NCBI GenBank assembly: GCA_026826555.1 | Contig: JAKSZT010054573.1 | Span: 3,099,998 to 3,163,997 of the forward strand | DNA length: 64,000 nt | Reading direction: 5' to 3' | From: Tolypeutes matacus | Lineage: Eukaryota; Chordata; Mammalia; Cingulata; Chlamyphoridae | Shown here: piece by piece, positions 48,223 through 58,669 of the stretch | Layout: each line of letters opens with the position of its first letter | Position numbering within the stretch: position 1 is the stretch's first letter | Notes under the pieces: model-generated | What the model was told of the DNA's origin: nothing | The model's database searches: none | The model's input: the letters and a program-made list of their open reading frames with translations, nothing else | Made by a program: the position numbers and the translations under genes

Positions 48223-49020
48223 CTATTTATTAGTTGGCGAGTGTTGCCATAACTAAGTACCACACACTGGATGGCTGAACACAGCAAGAAAAATACCCAA
48301 CAGTTCTGATAGAGGTCTGATTCGAGGTGTTGGTAGGTTTGGTTCCTTGTGGAGTAGCTGAAGGAGAAGCCGCCCCACGCCTTCTACGTGCTCCTGGTGG
48401 TGACTGACCATCCCCAGCACCCTTTGGCTTGCAGCCACGCCACTCCAGGCTCTGTCCCTGTCTACACACATCATTCTTCTCTCTGCCTCTGAGTCTCTGC
48501 CTCCACACCTCCCTCTCCTTTCTCTTATAGACACCAGCCATTGGAGCTATGGCCACCCTAATCCAGATTGACCGCATCTTACAAATCAGAGTCGAGGTTG
48601 CAGACCATGGCATTGGATTCGGGACACCAAGCCAGAAAAGGAAGCCAGAGCCAGAACAGAAGTAGCTTTGGGGTTCTAGGGATGGACATAAAAAGGAAGT
48701 CATCTTGACTCCTATTGATTGGACAAGGGTTCTTCCGTCTTATGGGGGCAGTTAGGGCAGGTAGGCTTTCTTTTGTATGGGGTTAAAGGTAATGAGCCAG
48801 GAGCTCGACTGGCTACCTGGATCAGCTGCCTTGACAGGGCTTTCAAATTTGAAAACATAAAGAAGAAACTGAAGAAGACATAGTTTTGGGAGCTCTGAAG
48901 GGTCAATTTAATCACCTGATTACATCCCTAAAGACCCTATTTCCAGATAAGGACGCATTCACATCTACTGGGGCTTAGAACATGGACACGATCTGGGGGG
49001 CCACAATTCCACCCCTTACA
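48223..49020 (-). mobile_element. MLT1-like LTR interrupted by an unknown insert
   Basis: Antisense LTR halves lie at 48223-48588 ('agttggcgagtgttgccata', 'ccaccctaatccagattgac') and 48910-49020 ('ctgattacatccctaaagac', 'tatttccagataaggacgca', 'ccacaattccacccctta'). Consensus order places these halves directly next to each other, so about 320 bp between them is inserted. The 157-residue minus frame here is not a gene. Confidence 0.72.
48589..48909. other. Unidentified about 320-bp insert in LTR
   Basis: The sequence separating the two halves of the MLT1-like LTR. 'aatca' occurs at both edges (48584-48588 and 48910-48914), compatible with a short target duplication. It has no poly(A) tail or recognised family and could be an LTR fragment or an unknown non-autonomous element. 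Confidence 0.45.
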
Positions 49021-49079
49021 TCCATACAACAGTAAAATAATTACAGCTACAGATTTGGTAAATCATATAATATCTTCAC

Positions 49080-49224
49080 TAAGTATTCGTGAGTTACTTC
49101 TAGCTGTGGGTTAATTATAGCTGTCACATCAAACCACCACACATCTCTGTGACTTGCCACAATCAACGTTTATTTCTCCTCTACCCAAAGATGTTCCTGG
49201 TGAGCTCTGGGTGGATTTTCTGTA
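49080..49224. repeat. Possible LTR/MaLR fragment
   Basis: 'caaaccaccacacatctctg' followed by 'caacgtttatttctcc' weakly resembles the antisense 3' end of a MaLR LTR. Confidence 0.3.
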
Positions 49225-49400
49225 CACCATGGCTTCTCAGACCTTCACGTGCCCCCACTTCACCTGGGGATCTCATCACAATGTGGACTGTGACCCAGTG
49301 GGGCCTCAGATGCTTCATATCTAAGAGCTCTCAAGTGGTACCATTTTGAATGGTGCCGAGGTTACAGACCACAGCTCAGAGACCACACTTCCTTCTGACC
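49225..49400 (+). repeat. MER5A-like hAT relic
   Basis: 'cttctcagaccttcacgtgc', 'cttcacctggggatctcatc', 'agtggggcctcagatgcttc' and 'ggttacagaccacagctcag' follow MER5A order. Diverged. Confidence 0.65.
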
Positions 49401-51439
49401 TGGATCTTGCTGGATCACACAGTTGGCCTGGCACAAAGCACCTGCTTGGAATTGGCCATATGTCCATCGTTCCATTGGCCAGAAGGCCACCTCAACCCAA
49501 GCATAAGGCCCTCTGGTAAATGTGGTTTTCGTGTGTTCCCAAGAAGAGGAGATGGGATGGGAGGACATGTACCCAGGTCTGCCACTCGTACTTAATTGAA
49601 CACTAATATTTGAGTGTTTTTTCTGATTAAGTGTGTTGGGTGCATTTAGCTTTAAAAGGACATTTTGCCTCAATTGTAAAAACTACTGTGTTTTCATATG
49701 GCTAGTTAAGGGAAATAGGGTACACTTTATGTACTTGAGATTACAATGCTAGTAGCATCACTGTAATTCACTCAAAATCCATAAGATTTCCTATAGTGTT
49801 CAACTATGTTCAGAATATTTCTTCTAAAAAAGTCTGTTTTATCTCAGTGCTAAGAACAAGGTATAATCCAAAATTAACAAGCAGAAACTATTTGAATTGC
49901 CATACAAGAAAATTGTTTTAATCTATTTTTGTATGACTGCCTAAAACATGGTTATATTTTATAAAATATAAAAATTAAATATGGATGGCCTCTAAAAGAG
50001 AGCAGTTTACATTTAAATTTTTTAATACACCTTTAAATGATTTATATTTTTTCCTATCTAAGCCCCAAGACATTTGATTAAAATTTTATCTACTTTGCTA
50101 TCTGGCGAGTTATGCAATTGCTATCCCCTGGATAATTTTCTTTTTTTATTATTACTTAAAGAAAAATTGCAAAGATAATACCTGGAGAAAGTTGAGGATT
50201 TCAATGCAATAGTCGCAGTTTTAAAACTCTTATATTTTACAACACTATGAGTCAGAAAATCAAAAGCTCTGATTTAAAGTAGAATGTTAAATCATATAGC
50301 AGGTCCTGACAATTTCTGATTACTAGTTTGGAGTAAATATAAAGGCATACATAAGCACACACACACACAAACTTCTGGAAAATATTTTCTGAGTTGCAGT
50401 CACCATCTAGGATTTCCACACTTCCTCAAACTAATCATCATGACCTTGAAATCACATGTTCTACTTTGGGAGAACAGAATATACTATTTCCGCATCTTCA
50501 TGACGTTATTTTGAAACCTCTGCCTGAAACCAGATGGGAAGAGAAATTATATGGCATTGGATCCTTCGGTAACTGTTAAGCCAGGGACCAATCTGCATCT
50601 TCCAGAAGATACAGCTTCTTTGATCACAGACCGATGCACAGAAATCCAGCCTTGAGGGAGGAAGTCCACCGATCTTGACAAGGTATAATGTGGCTCCCAA
50701 GAGCCGAGATACATGGACATCTTTCAAAGCCTGTAGGACTGGACTAGAGCCATTTTCCCCTCCAGTAGAAGAGCCTTCTTCACCTAACAAGCTTGGTAAC
50801 ACTGGAAGAAGATGTGTTTTAGGAAATGTTTACGGGAAAGCAAATGGCTACTTTATTTAATGGGACTATATTTAAGGAGTGGAACTTCTCTTAAATAAGC
50901 ATCTTGGACAATTCAGAAATGAAATGAAAATGAACAAAATTGAGTTTCATAATGTGGCAAAAAAGTATGAAGAGAAACAAACAAAGAGAACCAAACAAAA
51001 ACTATTTCTCTGCCACTACCAAAGTAGAGCTTTTTTATATCTTGATAATACTCCATGCTGACAAAGTGAAAAAGCACACATCAAAGAATGTAACAAAGAA
51101 TTCAATACAGCTCAAATCACTCGGTCTTCTGTGAACAAAATAAATGGGAATGGGGGGAAATTTAAAAGAAAATGCACATGAAAGTGCCCTGACATAGAAA
51201 ACCTTTAGGTTTCACTATTTACCAGGGATTTTTTTTTCATAGGGTATTGGCATAACATAATTAATTCTCTAAGAATTCAAGGAATGTACTGGTAGATGAA
51301 ATTAATACACACGAGTGTGCTTTTAACCAGTTCAGGCTTCCCTTACTTTCTTACATACATTCCTGAAAATTAATATGAGAAAATAAAATAGTAGCTTACA
51401 TGCTGTAAGAGAGTTTCATCGCCAACTAGAGATGCATTT
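49401..51439. other. Unassigned sequence
   Basis: About 2 kb of mostly AT-rich DNA. A short (CA)n lies at 50358-50369. No exon or family is assigned. Confidence 0.35.
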
Positions 51440-52215
51440 GGAAAAAGACCTTGACCCAAAGGGGGAATAGTAAATACAAATGAGTTTTTATGGCTAAGAG
51501 TTTTCAAAGTGAGTCAGGAGGTCATTCCAGAGGTTATGCTTATGCATGTCTCAGTAGGATCTCATTTCTGCCCCAGTAAACAGTGCCTCAAACACGGGGC
51601 TTCTGAGGGCTCTAGAGACATCTAGACACTATAGGCAGGGCTGACAGCTCCAGGAATCGGTGAGCCTTACCTTAGAATACATGATAACCTACCTCCCCAT
51701 TGTATCAGAGTTAGAATCATTTATAATTTTCCTACACATGGCTCTTCTACCCCTTTTATTTGAACCTATAATTGGCACTATACCCATTAAATATATATTC
51801 CAGAGGCTTAAATCTCCCAGCTGTTCATATGTTGGCTGAGCCTTGAATCTCAGCAGAGTTGCAGCCAATACCAGTTCATCAGACTCATCCAGGACAATTA
51901 ACAAAAGGATGATGGTGGACAACGTCCATCCCAAAAAACAGGGAGTGTCTACAACTACAAGAAAGACAGTTTCATCCATCTGCCCCATGAGATCTAAGCC
52001 CCCTCTCAATCGGAAGCAGAGTAGGCATCACCACCCCCAAATCCTCAAGATTGAGGAACAAACAAACATAAAGGGGGAATGCAACTATGGACTAAAATAG
52101 AATTATTATTTTTCTAGTATAATGGAAGAACGTGCTACATTGATATAAAGGCAGTGGTCAACAGAAGTCAGGTGGAGGAAGAAATTACTAATGAGTCTGA
52201 AATAAGTTTCTGTAA
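51440..52215 (+). repeat. Xenarthran L1-3'UTR-like retroposon, copy ii
   Basis: Matches the middle part of the element at 56870-58579: 'gagtttttatggctaagag', 'gtgagtcaggaggtcattcc', 'gacatctagacactataggc', 'cctacacatggctcttctac', 'catccatctgccccatgaga' and 'tcctcaagattgaggaaca'. Truncated at both ends, no tail. Mutually antisense frames of 106 and 85 residues are artefacts. Confidence 0.78.
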
Positions 52216-52743
52216 AATTTGGGAATAATCATACCATAAACAGAAATTGTAAATATGGGAAGAGAAGAAATTTTAGATGGGTAAATCATATTTTTTTAAA
52301 ATATAAACTGAGTCAAGATGTCTCATAGGTAAGAATCTCCACTGCAGTTCTAGTAGTATTTGGATTATCATCATCACCACAACCACCCCCAACAGATCTT
52401 ACAGTGATTGCGTCTGTCACCTATGGAAAGCCTAGCAATGGTTTTCTACTGATTTTCGGATAAACATAAGCATCCTTAGAATGGCCAAGATTTCTGACCA
52501 TCTGCTCTTTCTGCAAAAGTCCTTGTGCCCACAACTACACCTTTCCAATGTTTAACAATATGCTACTCATTCTCTGAGAATCATAGTAAAGTTTCCTCCC
52601 CCCATGGGGAGTTTCCTATTTCTTCAATATTTTCTATTGCTATTCTTTTCCAGTATGTTCTTGGAGCCCCCTTTGGATTTCCTTGGTAGCAACGAGCATA
52701 GTCTGTCATTATGTATTTGACTGAGAATTTTGGGGCCACCTCT
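52216..52743. other. Unassigned sequence
   Basis: Nothing recognised. Confidence 0.3.
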
Positions 52744-53308
52744 TGTGGTAGACAGACTTTAAGTAACTGCCCAAGAATCTCCACCTTCTGCTATCCATGC
52801 CCTTGTACATGCCTCTCTATTGAGTGTGCCCAGGATCATGGAATGCCACATTTGTATGATACAGAAAATTCCATCTTGCTAGCAGACTCTCTCTAGAGAA
52901 CTTCTCTCTTGCTGACCGCAGAACTAGGCAGTCCTGTGGAGACACCCACGTGAGCTGAGTCTGGCCTCTGGGGGCTGGATGTAGCTCTAGGCACTGAATG
53001 TAGCTGACCTCCTGCGTCCCCTTTTCAGCCAAGTTCCCTTGCACAATGAGAAGTCAGTATTCTCATTTCTGCAACCACCGAGAAATTAATGCTGCCTACC
53101 GGATGCATGAGTTTGGAAACTGATTCTTCCACAGTCAAGCCTCCAGATGAGAACACAGCCCAGCCAACATCTTGACAGCAGCCTTATAAGACCCTGGGCA
53201 GATGATCCAGCTAGACAGTTAGCACACTCCTAGCCCACCAAAACTGTGAGATCACAAATGCGTGTTGTTTGGAGCCAGTATATTATCGGTAAGTTGTAAG
53301 CTTTATAT
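52744..53308 (+). mobile_element. MLT1-like LTR
   Basis: 'tgtggtagacagactttaag' start, then 'ctgattcttccacagtcaag', 'cctccagatgagaacacagc' and 'aactgtgagatcacaaatgc', with a decayed 3' end near 'ggtaagttgtaagc'. The middle portion diverges from the consensus. Confidence 0.72.
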
Positions 53309-53318
53309 GGATGTAGAG

Positions 53319-53813
53319 CAGGGGTTCTTAACCTTTTTTGTGCCAAAGACCCCTTTGCCAGTCAGGTGAAAACCGTAGACCCCTTCTCAGAATGTAGTGG
53401 CAGATAGTTTTATGACACTCAACATCAGCATATCTTTAAATTAAAATTTAGGACTATTTAAAATTATGTTTTACAACTTTCCCATAATTTCAATAGCTGA
53501 TAACCTAACACAGTTCAACATCTCTTCAGATGGTCATTTTCAGCAAACGTTTAGAAATTCTAGTTTTCTCACAGTGTCATTAAACCATCTCTGCCATCCT
53601 TACCAACCTTTTTGTAGGCAGTTATCCACTGCACTCAGAACATGCTACATCAAAATAAAAATCATACTAAGTCCACACTATACTGTGTGTTATTTAATAA
53701 ATATATCATACTCGTACCAACACATCCCCACAAGAATAATGTTTTTTTCAGTTTTATTTCAAGCTCACAGACCCCCTGAAATCTTTCCGTGGACCACTGG
53801 TTAAGACCCCCCA
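53319..53813 (+). mobile_element. hAT-type non-autonomous transposon with inverted ends
   Basis: The left end 'caggggttcttaacc' and the right end 'ggttaagacccccca' are imperfect inverted complements, about 495 bp apart. Octamer flanks 'atgtagag' (53311-53318) and 'gtatagag' (53814-53821) match at 6 of 8, fitting an 8-bp hAT target duplication. A subterminal 'gacccctttgccagtcaggt' block is shared with the relic at 60471-60690. There is no transposase. The 112-residue frame inside is chance. Confidence 0.75.
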
Positions 53814-53821
53814 GTATAGAG

Positions 53822-54116
53822 CATATAATTTACTTACTACTATATGCCCACCTCAGAATATGGCATGGCCATGGAAGGGAATTAATTGTAATAATATCTG
53901 GAATGAATGACCGGAAGAAAGACTTTAATTGGAAAGAAGGGAGAAAGAGTGAATTGAAAATTGTTCAATGGCCTTGCATTAAGGGTCATTAATTGGGTCA
54001 GTCTTGATGCTTAAGGTTTTCAGGTGCTGGAGCAATCTATAAAACTAAGGCTGATATAGTAAGAACTAATTCATGCTCACTCAACAAATATCAGTAAGCA
54101 GGTAACAGCCTGTATT
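53822..54116. other. Unassigned sequence
   Basis: Nothing recognised. Confidence 0.3.
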
Positions 54117-54290
54117 TGGGAGAGAAGGTTTAGAATCCCAGCTCTGCCATTTGTGAATTGTTTACAACTTACAAAGATAATTCACCTCCCTCAGTCTCAA
54201 TTTCCTTATTTGAATGGTACAGACATAATATCTCACAGAGCTGACTAACCAAAGTATACAATGGAAAGACAGCTGTGAAAGCCCCTAAGC
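54117..54290 (+). repeat. MIR SINE
   Basis: 'gaatcccagctctgccattt', 'cctccctcagtctcaatttc' and a following 'ttatttgaatggtacagaca' block in MIR order. Confidence 0.75.
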
Positions 54291-54536
54291 TGGTTCTCCA
54301 TATCCTATCCCCTGGCCAATGTGATTTGACTTCTTTTTTGTTCTCCTACAAGTATTAAGGCATATTAATTGGTTGCAGCAAACCCTCATTTGTGATTCCT
54401 CTGAAAACAAAATTAATCTGGTGTTATTTATTCCATGCATCTTAATGCTTTTTTTTCCTTATGTTTATCATCCTCCTGAAGAAAGGCAACCAGATGTTAA
54501 GCTCCTTGATATCAAGATTGTTTTGGTAGATGGAGA

Positions 54537-54538
<2 letters not shown>
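54291..54538. other. Unassigned sequence
   Basis: Nothing recognised. Confidence 0.3.
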
Positions 54539-54589
<51 letters not shown>

Positions 54590-54603
54590 CTACTACTACT
54601 ACT
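54539..54603. repeat. (TC)n followed by (TAC)n
   Basis: 24 TC units (54539-54586), then about five TAC units (54590-54603). Compound microsatellite. Confidence 0.95.
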
Positions 54604-55082
54604 AAGTAATCCTCCCAATTGCTAAGTGCAGTGTTTTGTACATAGGATAGATTCATTCATTCAATTATCCATGCAATAAATATATATTGGGAATGTCAAT
54701 AGACTCTGATGATTAAAGATGAAAAAAATGAAGTAGACTTTCTGTTCTAGTCTGCTGGGCTGCTGAAAGCAATATTCCAGAAATGTGTTGGATTTTATAA
54801 TGGGGATTTATTAGCTTACAAGCTTACAGTTTCAAGGTGAGAAAAATGTCCAAATCAAAGCATTATCAGAACAATACCTTCTTCCTGAAAAGTGGCTGCC
54901 AGGGATACTGAATTCCTCTGTCACAAAGCAAGGCACATGGCGACGTCTGCTGGTCTCTCCCTTCTCTCCAGGGTTTCACTGCTTTCAGCTTCCTGCTTCT
55001 GTGGCTTTCTCTCTCTCTTTTTGTCTGCATTTCATTCCCTCATAAAGGACTCCAGTATGAGGATTAAGACTCACCCTGGGGG

Positions 55083-55360
55083 GATGGATGTGGCTCAAAT
55101 GGTTGGGCATCCATCTCCCATATGGAGGGACCTCGGTTCAATCCCCGGGACCTCCTAGTTAAAAAAAAAAAAGAAAGAAAGAAAGCATCTTTCAATCAGT
55201 AGGGCTCCCGTTTACCATATGGGAGGCCCTGGGTTCGGTTCCCGGGGCCTTCTGGTGAAGGCAAGCCCGCCCGCACGGCGTGGTTAGCTGACCCAGCGAG
55301 CACAAGCAGCAAGGGGGGGATAAATGAGTAAATAAATAAAATCTTTAAATAAAAAAAAAA
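55083..55360 (+). mobile_element. DAS-SINE dimer, nested copy 1
   Basis: First head: A box 'tggctcaaatggttgggc' (55091-55108) and B box 'ggttcaatcc' (55135-55144). Then an A/GAAA-rich linker, and a second head with 'gggttcggttcccggggcct'. The A-rich tail ends at 55360. Flanked by 'gactcaccctggggg' at 55068-55082 and 55361-55375. Confidence 0.93.
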
Positions 55361-55464
55361 GACTCACCCTGGGGGAAATGGATGTGGCTCAAGCAATTGG
55401 GCTTCCATCTACCATATAGGAGGTCTAGAGTTCAATTCCCAGGGCCTCCTGGTGAAAGAGGGAA

Positions 55465-55640
55465 GCTGGCCCATGCGGCAAGCTGGCTTGAGCAGGCCCA
55501 TGCAGGAGAGCTGGCCCGTGCAGGAATGCTGGCCCATGCAGGAGTGCTGGCCCATGCAGGAGTGCTGGCCCGCACAGAGAGCTGGCCCAGGCAGGAGAGC
55601 TGGCCCACACAAGAGTGCTGGCCCGCATGGAGAGCTGGCA
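55465..55640 (+). repeat. 18-bp minisatellite inside DAS-SINE
   Basis: 'gctggc' starts at 55465, 55482, 55510, 55528, 55546, 55564, 55581, 55599, 55617 and 55634. Spacings are 17, 28, 18, 18, 18, 17, 18, 18, 17. The unit resembles 'gctggcccatgcaggagt'. Shorter versions of this motif are part of the SINE body, so this copy or its source has expanded it. Confidence 0.9.
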
Positions 55641-55821
55641 CAGCAAGATGACGCAACAAAAAGAGACACAGAGGAGAAACAATAAGAGACACAGCAGACC
55701 GGGGAGGTGAGGTGGCACAAGAGATTGAGCGCCTCCCTCCCACTCTGGAAGGTCCCAGGATCTGTTCCCAGTGCCACCTAAAGAGAAGACAAGCAGAAGA
55801 ACACACAGAGAGCAGACAGCG

Positions 55822-55841
55822 CCCCCCCCCCCCCCCGGGGG
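55822..55841. repeat. Poly(C)-poly(G) run
   Basis: Fifteen C followed directly by five G inside the SINE 3' part. This is unlike the other copies and is a plausible sequencing or assembly error. Confidence 0.8.
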
Positions 55842-55934
55842 CCCCGCCAAAAAAAAAAAAAAAATCTTTAAAAAAAAAAATTCACCCTGGGCCACACCTT
55901 AACTGAAGTAATCTAATCAAAAGTTCCTACTTAC

Positions 55935-56747
55935 CTGTGAGGGGGTATGGTGGGGGTGTTGGGTTTGACTATCCATGGAACTAGGGGGAGGGTTGGGAGA
56001 AGAAGCAGGTGAGCTTTGGGGATTTATAGTTCTGTGGTTAAAACTACAATGTTAGGAATGTTCTTTTGGCAAATATGGCAAGGGAGGATTACTGGTGTAG
56101 GGTGTTGGATGGGGGGGCATATAGGACAAGGTGCACCTGAGGCAGGCTTCTATGGAATATGTAAGTGTTCATCTTGTCATAGTATGTTGTATCAGTGGGT
56201 GGAGACACACACAATAAACAAGAAAATATTGAACTCCCATTCTGGGGAGTCCTGCTATGTTCTCAAGCAGAGGGGCAAGAGTCTCTCGAGAACATAGGCA
56301 GTCCTAATAAAAGAAAACAGACCAATATGTCAATCCCTCAACATTATTGCAAGGAACAATGAATCTTATTCTTCAAAAAGTGAGACTTTTTGGCCCCAAG
56401 GGGAGGGGAAGGGAAGAATAGAATAGGTGGAACATAGGGCATTTGGGGGGCATAAGAATTGTTCTGCATGATCTTGTAATAATGGATACAGGCCATTTTA
56501 AATTTATAAAAGGGTACAGTCCAAAATGTAAATCATAATGTAAATCATTGACCATGGTTAGTAGCAATGCTTCAATATTTGTACATCAATTTTAACAAAT
56601 GTAACATCCACATGTAAAATGTTATTAATAGGGGAGAGTGGAAAAGGGGGAGAGCATTGGGTATATGGGAATCCCCTATATTCTTTATGTAACTTTTGTG
56701 AAACCTATAGCTTCTTTGAAGGTAAAATGAAAAAAAAAAATAAAAGA
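55935..56747 (+). repeat. Retroposon unit A (copy iii)
   Basis: Leader with 'gtgtagggtgttggatgggg', middle with 'gggagtcctgctatgttctc', then 'ataatggatacaggccattt', 'tcaattttaacaaatgtaac' and 'atatgggaatcccctatatt', with an A-rich end at about 56728-56746. It joins leader to 3' end without the central segment present in unit B. Confidence 0.8.
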
Positions 56748-56869
56748 CACCAGGGGAATATATGGGAGAAAATGTCACTGTACATACAAGACAACAGATC
56801 TTACCTTACAGTGATGAAAGACACATGTCTAAAAAAATTTTTATGATTTAATTAAAAAAAATTTTTTTT
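56748..56869. other. Spacer between retroposon units
   Basis: About 120 bp, ending in an A-run/T-run stem-like 'aaaaaaattttttttt'. Not clearly part of either unit. Could be a 3'-transduced spacer or the 5' end of unit B. Confidence 0.4.
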
Positions 56870-58579
56870 TTGTATCTGACATGTTATTTTTAAAACTATC
56901 ATTATTATCTCATTTTCTTATTATTTTATTTGATTATTTTCTTGGGTTCATCTTTGGAGAGATTTTAGATCACAAAATGGTCACAACTGTGGCAGTGGAG
57001 GATCATCGGTGCAGGGTGTCGATGATTGGGGGATGCATGAGAGGGGATTCATCTGAGGCATGCCTCTAAGTCATAGGAATGTGCTCAAGTGTTGATGGGG
57101 CATTGTCATGGTGGGTGTAGATATACACAATAACAGAAAGAATATCAAATTCCCATCCTGGGAGTTCTGCTACATTCTCTAATGGGACAGCAAGAATCCC
57201 CTGAGTACAGGGGTGGTACCTAGTAAAGGAGGACAGTCCATTTATACTGATGATTGTATTTATGAACCTTTTCTTTTGAAATTGAAACTTAGCCTAGTAT
57301 TATATGTTGCCTAAGAGTTACCTCCTGAGGGCCTTCTTATTTCTCAAATGTGGCCTCTCTCTAACCCAAACTCAGCACATAAATGCACTACCTTCCCCCC
57401 TGGCATGGGACATGACTCCCAGGGATGAGCCTCCCTGGCACTGAGGGATTATTACCAAGTACCAACTAGCAATGCAACTGGAAAAAGACCTTGACTGTAA
57501 GGGGGAAATGGTAAATACAGATGAGTTTTTATGGCTAAGAGATTTCAAAGTGAGTCAGGAGGCCGTTCCAGAAGTTACGCTTATGCACTTCTTAGCAGGA
57601 TCTCATTGATTGCCACAGTAAATAGTGCTTCAAATAGCAGGCCTCCTGAGAGCTCTAGAGACATCCACACACTATAGGCAGGGCAGACAGCTCAGGAGTT
57701 TGGCACCTGCCAGTGGGCCTTACCTTGGAATTTATGCTCCCCAGTCTGACAGAATTGGACTCAGTTGTGGTTTCCCTACACATGGCTCATCTGCCCCTTC
57801 TATTTGAGCCTATAGTTAGTACTGGACTTGATAGGAATATGTCCAAGAGACCTAAATGTTTGGTCTGTCCATGTGCCAGTTGGGCCCTGAATCTTAGCAG
57901 AGTTGCAACACCTACTCTCCAGCTTATTGAACTTACCCAGGACAACTAACAAGGTGATGATGATGAATAATGCCCATCTCAAAGATCAGAGAGAGTTTAC
58001 AACTGCAAGTAATATAGTTCCATCCATCTGCCCGATGGGATCTAAGCCCCCTCTCAATTAGAGGCAGAGTGGGCATCACCATCCCCAAATCCTCAGAATT
58101 GGGGAATGAACAATGGGCTAAAGTAGACTTACTACTATTCTACTATAAACTTATTGTTATTCTAGCAATGGAAGAACTTGTATCATTGGTATAAAGGCAG
58201 TGGCCACCAGAAGTTCTGAGGGAAGAGAGGGTAAAAAATAGGTGTAATATGAGGGCATTTTTTGGATGTTGGAATTGTCCTATATGACATTGCAATGATG
58301 GATACAGGCCATTAAATATTTATTGCATGGGACAGAGCGTAAACTATAATGTAGACTATAATCCATGGTTAGTGGCAATGATTCAATATGTGTTCATCAA
58401 TTGTAACAAATATACCACACTAATGAAGGATGTTGTTAATGTTGGAAAGTGTGGAGGGGGAAGGAGTGGGGCATATGGGAATCCCCTGTATTTTTTTTTT
58501 TCCTACCCTGTATTTTTTATCTATCATTTATGTAATCTAAAGTTTCTTTAAAATACAAAAAAAATAAATAAATAAAAAC
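56870..58579 (+). repeat. Retroposon unit B (copy iv, longest)
   Basis: The longest member in the window. It includes the central segment ('ggcatgggacatgactccca', 'gagtttttatggctaagaga', 'gacatccacacactataggc', 'cctacacatggctcatctgc') and the 3' part ('gtaacaaatataccacacta', 'atatgggaatcccctgtatt'). It ends in a tail of AAATA units (58556-58578). Copies at 2630-3660 (minus) and 51440-52215 align to it. Confidence 0.82.
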
Positions 58580-58669
58580 AAAGTTCCTACTTACAATAAG
58601 TTTACACCCACAAGAATGGATTCACTTTAAGCACATACTTTTCTGGGTCCATACAGATTCAAACCATCA

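Larger units (their letters stand above)
55376..55880 (+). mobile_element. DAS-SINE dimer, nested copy 2, with expanded 18-bp repeats
   Basis: A box at 55385-55402 and B box core 'gttcaattc' at 55430-55438. After the first head come ten occurrences of 'gctggc' from 55465 to 55634, mostly 17-18 bp apart. Then 'gatgacgcaacaaaaagaga' and a second head with 'ggtcccaggatctgttccca', an odd C/G run and an A-rich tail. Flanked by 'gactcaccctggggg' (55361-55375) and 'tcaccctggg' (55882-55891). Frames of 122-156 residues on the minus strand are antisense to the repeats. Confidence 0.93.
55920..58594 (+). mobile_element. 2.6-kb poly(A) retroposon with 15-bp target duplication
   Basis: 'aaagttcctacttac' occurs at 55920-55934 and 58580-58594 and brackets one insertion into LTR-C. 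It contains two related units: 55935-56745, which lacks a middle of roughly 850 bp, and 56870-58579, which has it. Both start with a 'gatt(a/-)ctggtgtagggtgt'-like leader, share the 'gatacaggccatt' and 'atatgggaatcccct' blocks, and end in A-rich tails. No ORF product is recognised. I infer L1 3'UTR-derived material mobilised by L1. Confidence 0.85.
54743..58669 (-). mobile_element. LTR-C solo LTR carrying three nested insertions
   Basis: The host LTR runs from 'tgttctagtctgctggg' (54743) to 'ttcaaaccatca' (58669) and is flanked by a perfect 'gactttc' on both sides (54736-54742 and 58670-58676). Its own sequence lies at about 54743-55082, 55882-55934 and 58595-58669, roughly 470 bp in all. TTTATT at 54807-54812 is the complement of its poly(A) signal, so sense is minus. 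It relates to the LTR at 23281-23720. The other about 3.5 kb was added by two SINEs and one retroposon. Confidence 0.85.

Noticed and set aside
48230..48703. 157-residue minus frame, mildly basic
   Set aside because: Lies over an MLT1-like LTR and its insert. No recognisable domain.
55091..55144. tRNA-like A and B boxes, also in the other DAS-SINE heads
   Set aside because: They are pol III promoter remnants of SINE heads. No cloverleaf with a complete acceptor stem and no isolated tRNA gene is present.
55465..55640. Regularly spaced short repeats resembling a CRISPR array
   Set aside because: The unit is about 18 bp with no unique spacers and lies inside a eukaryotic SINE.
55425..55895. 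156-residue minus-strand reading frame and overlapping 122- and 124-residue frames
   Set aside because: They are antisense to a DAS-SINE. Their cysteine- and glycine-rich repeats come from the 18-bp SINE motif and would not be expected in a real protein.
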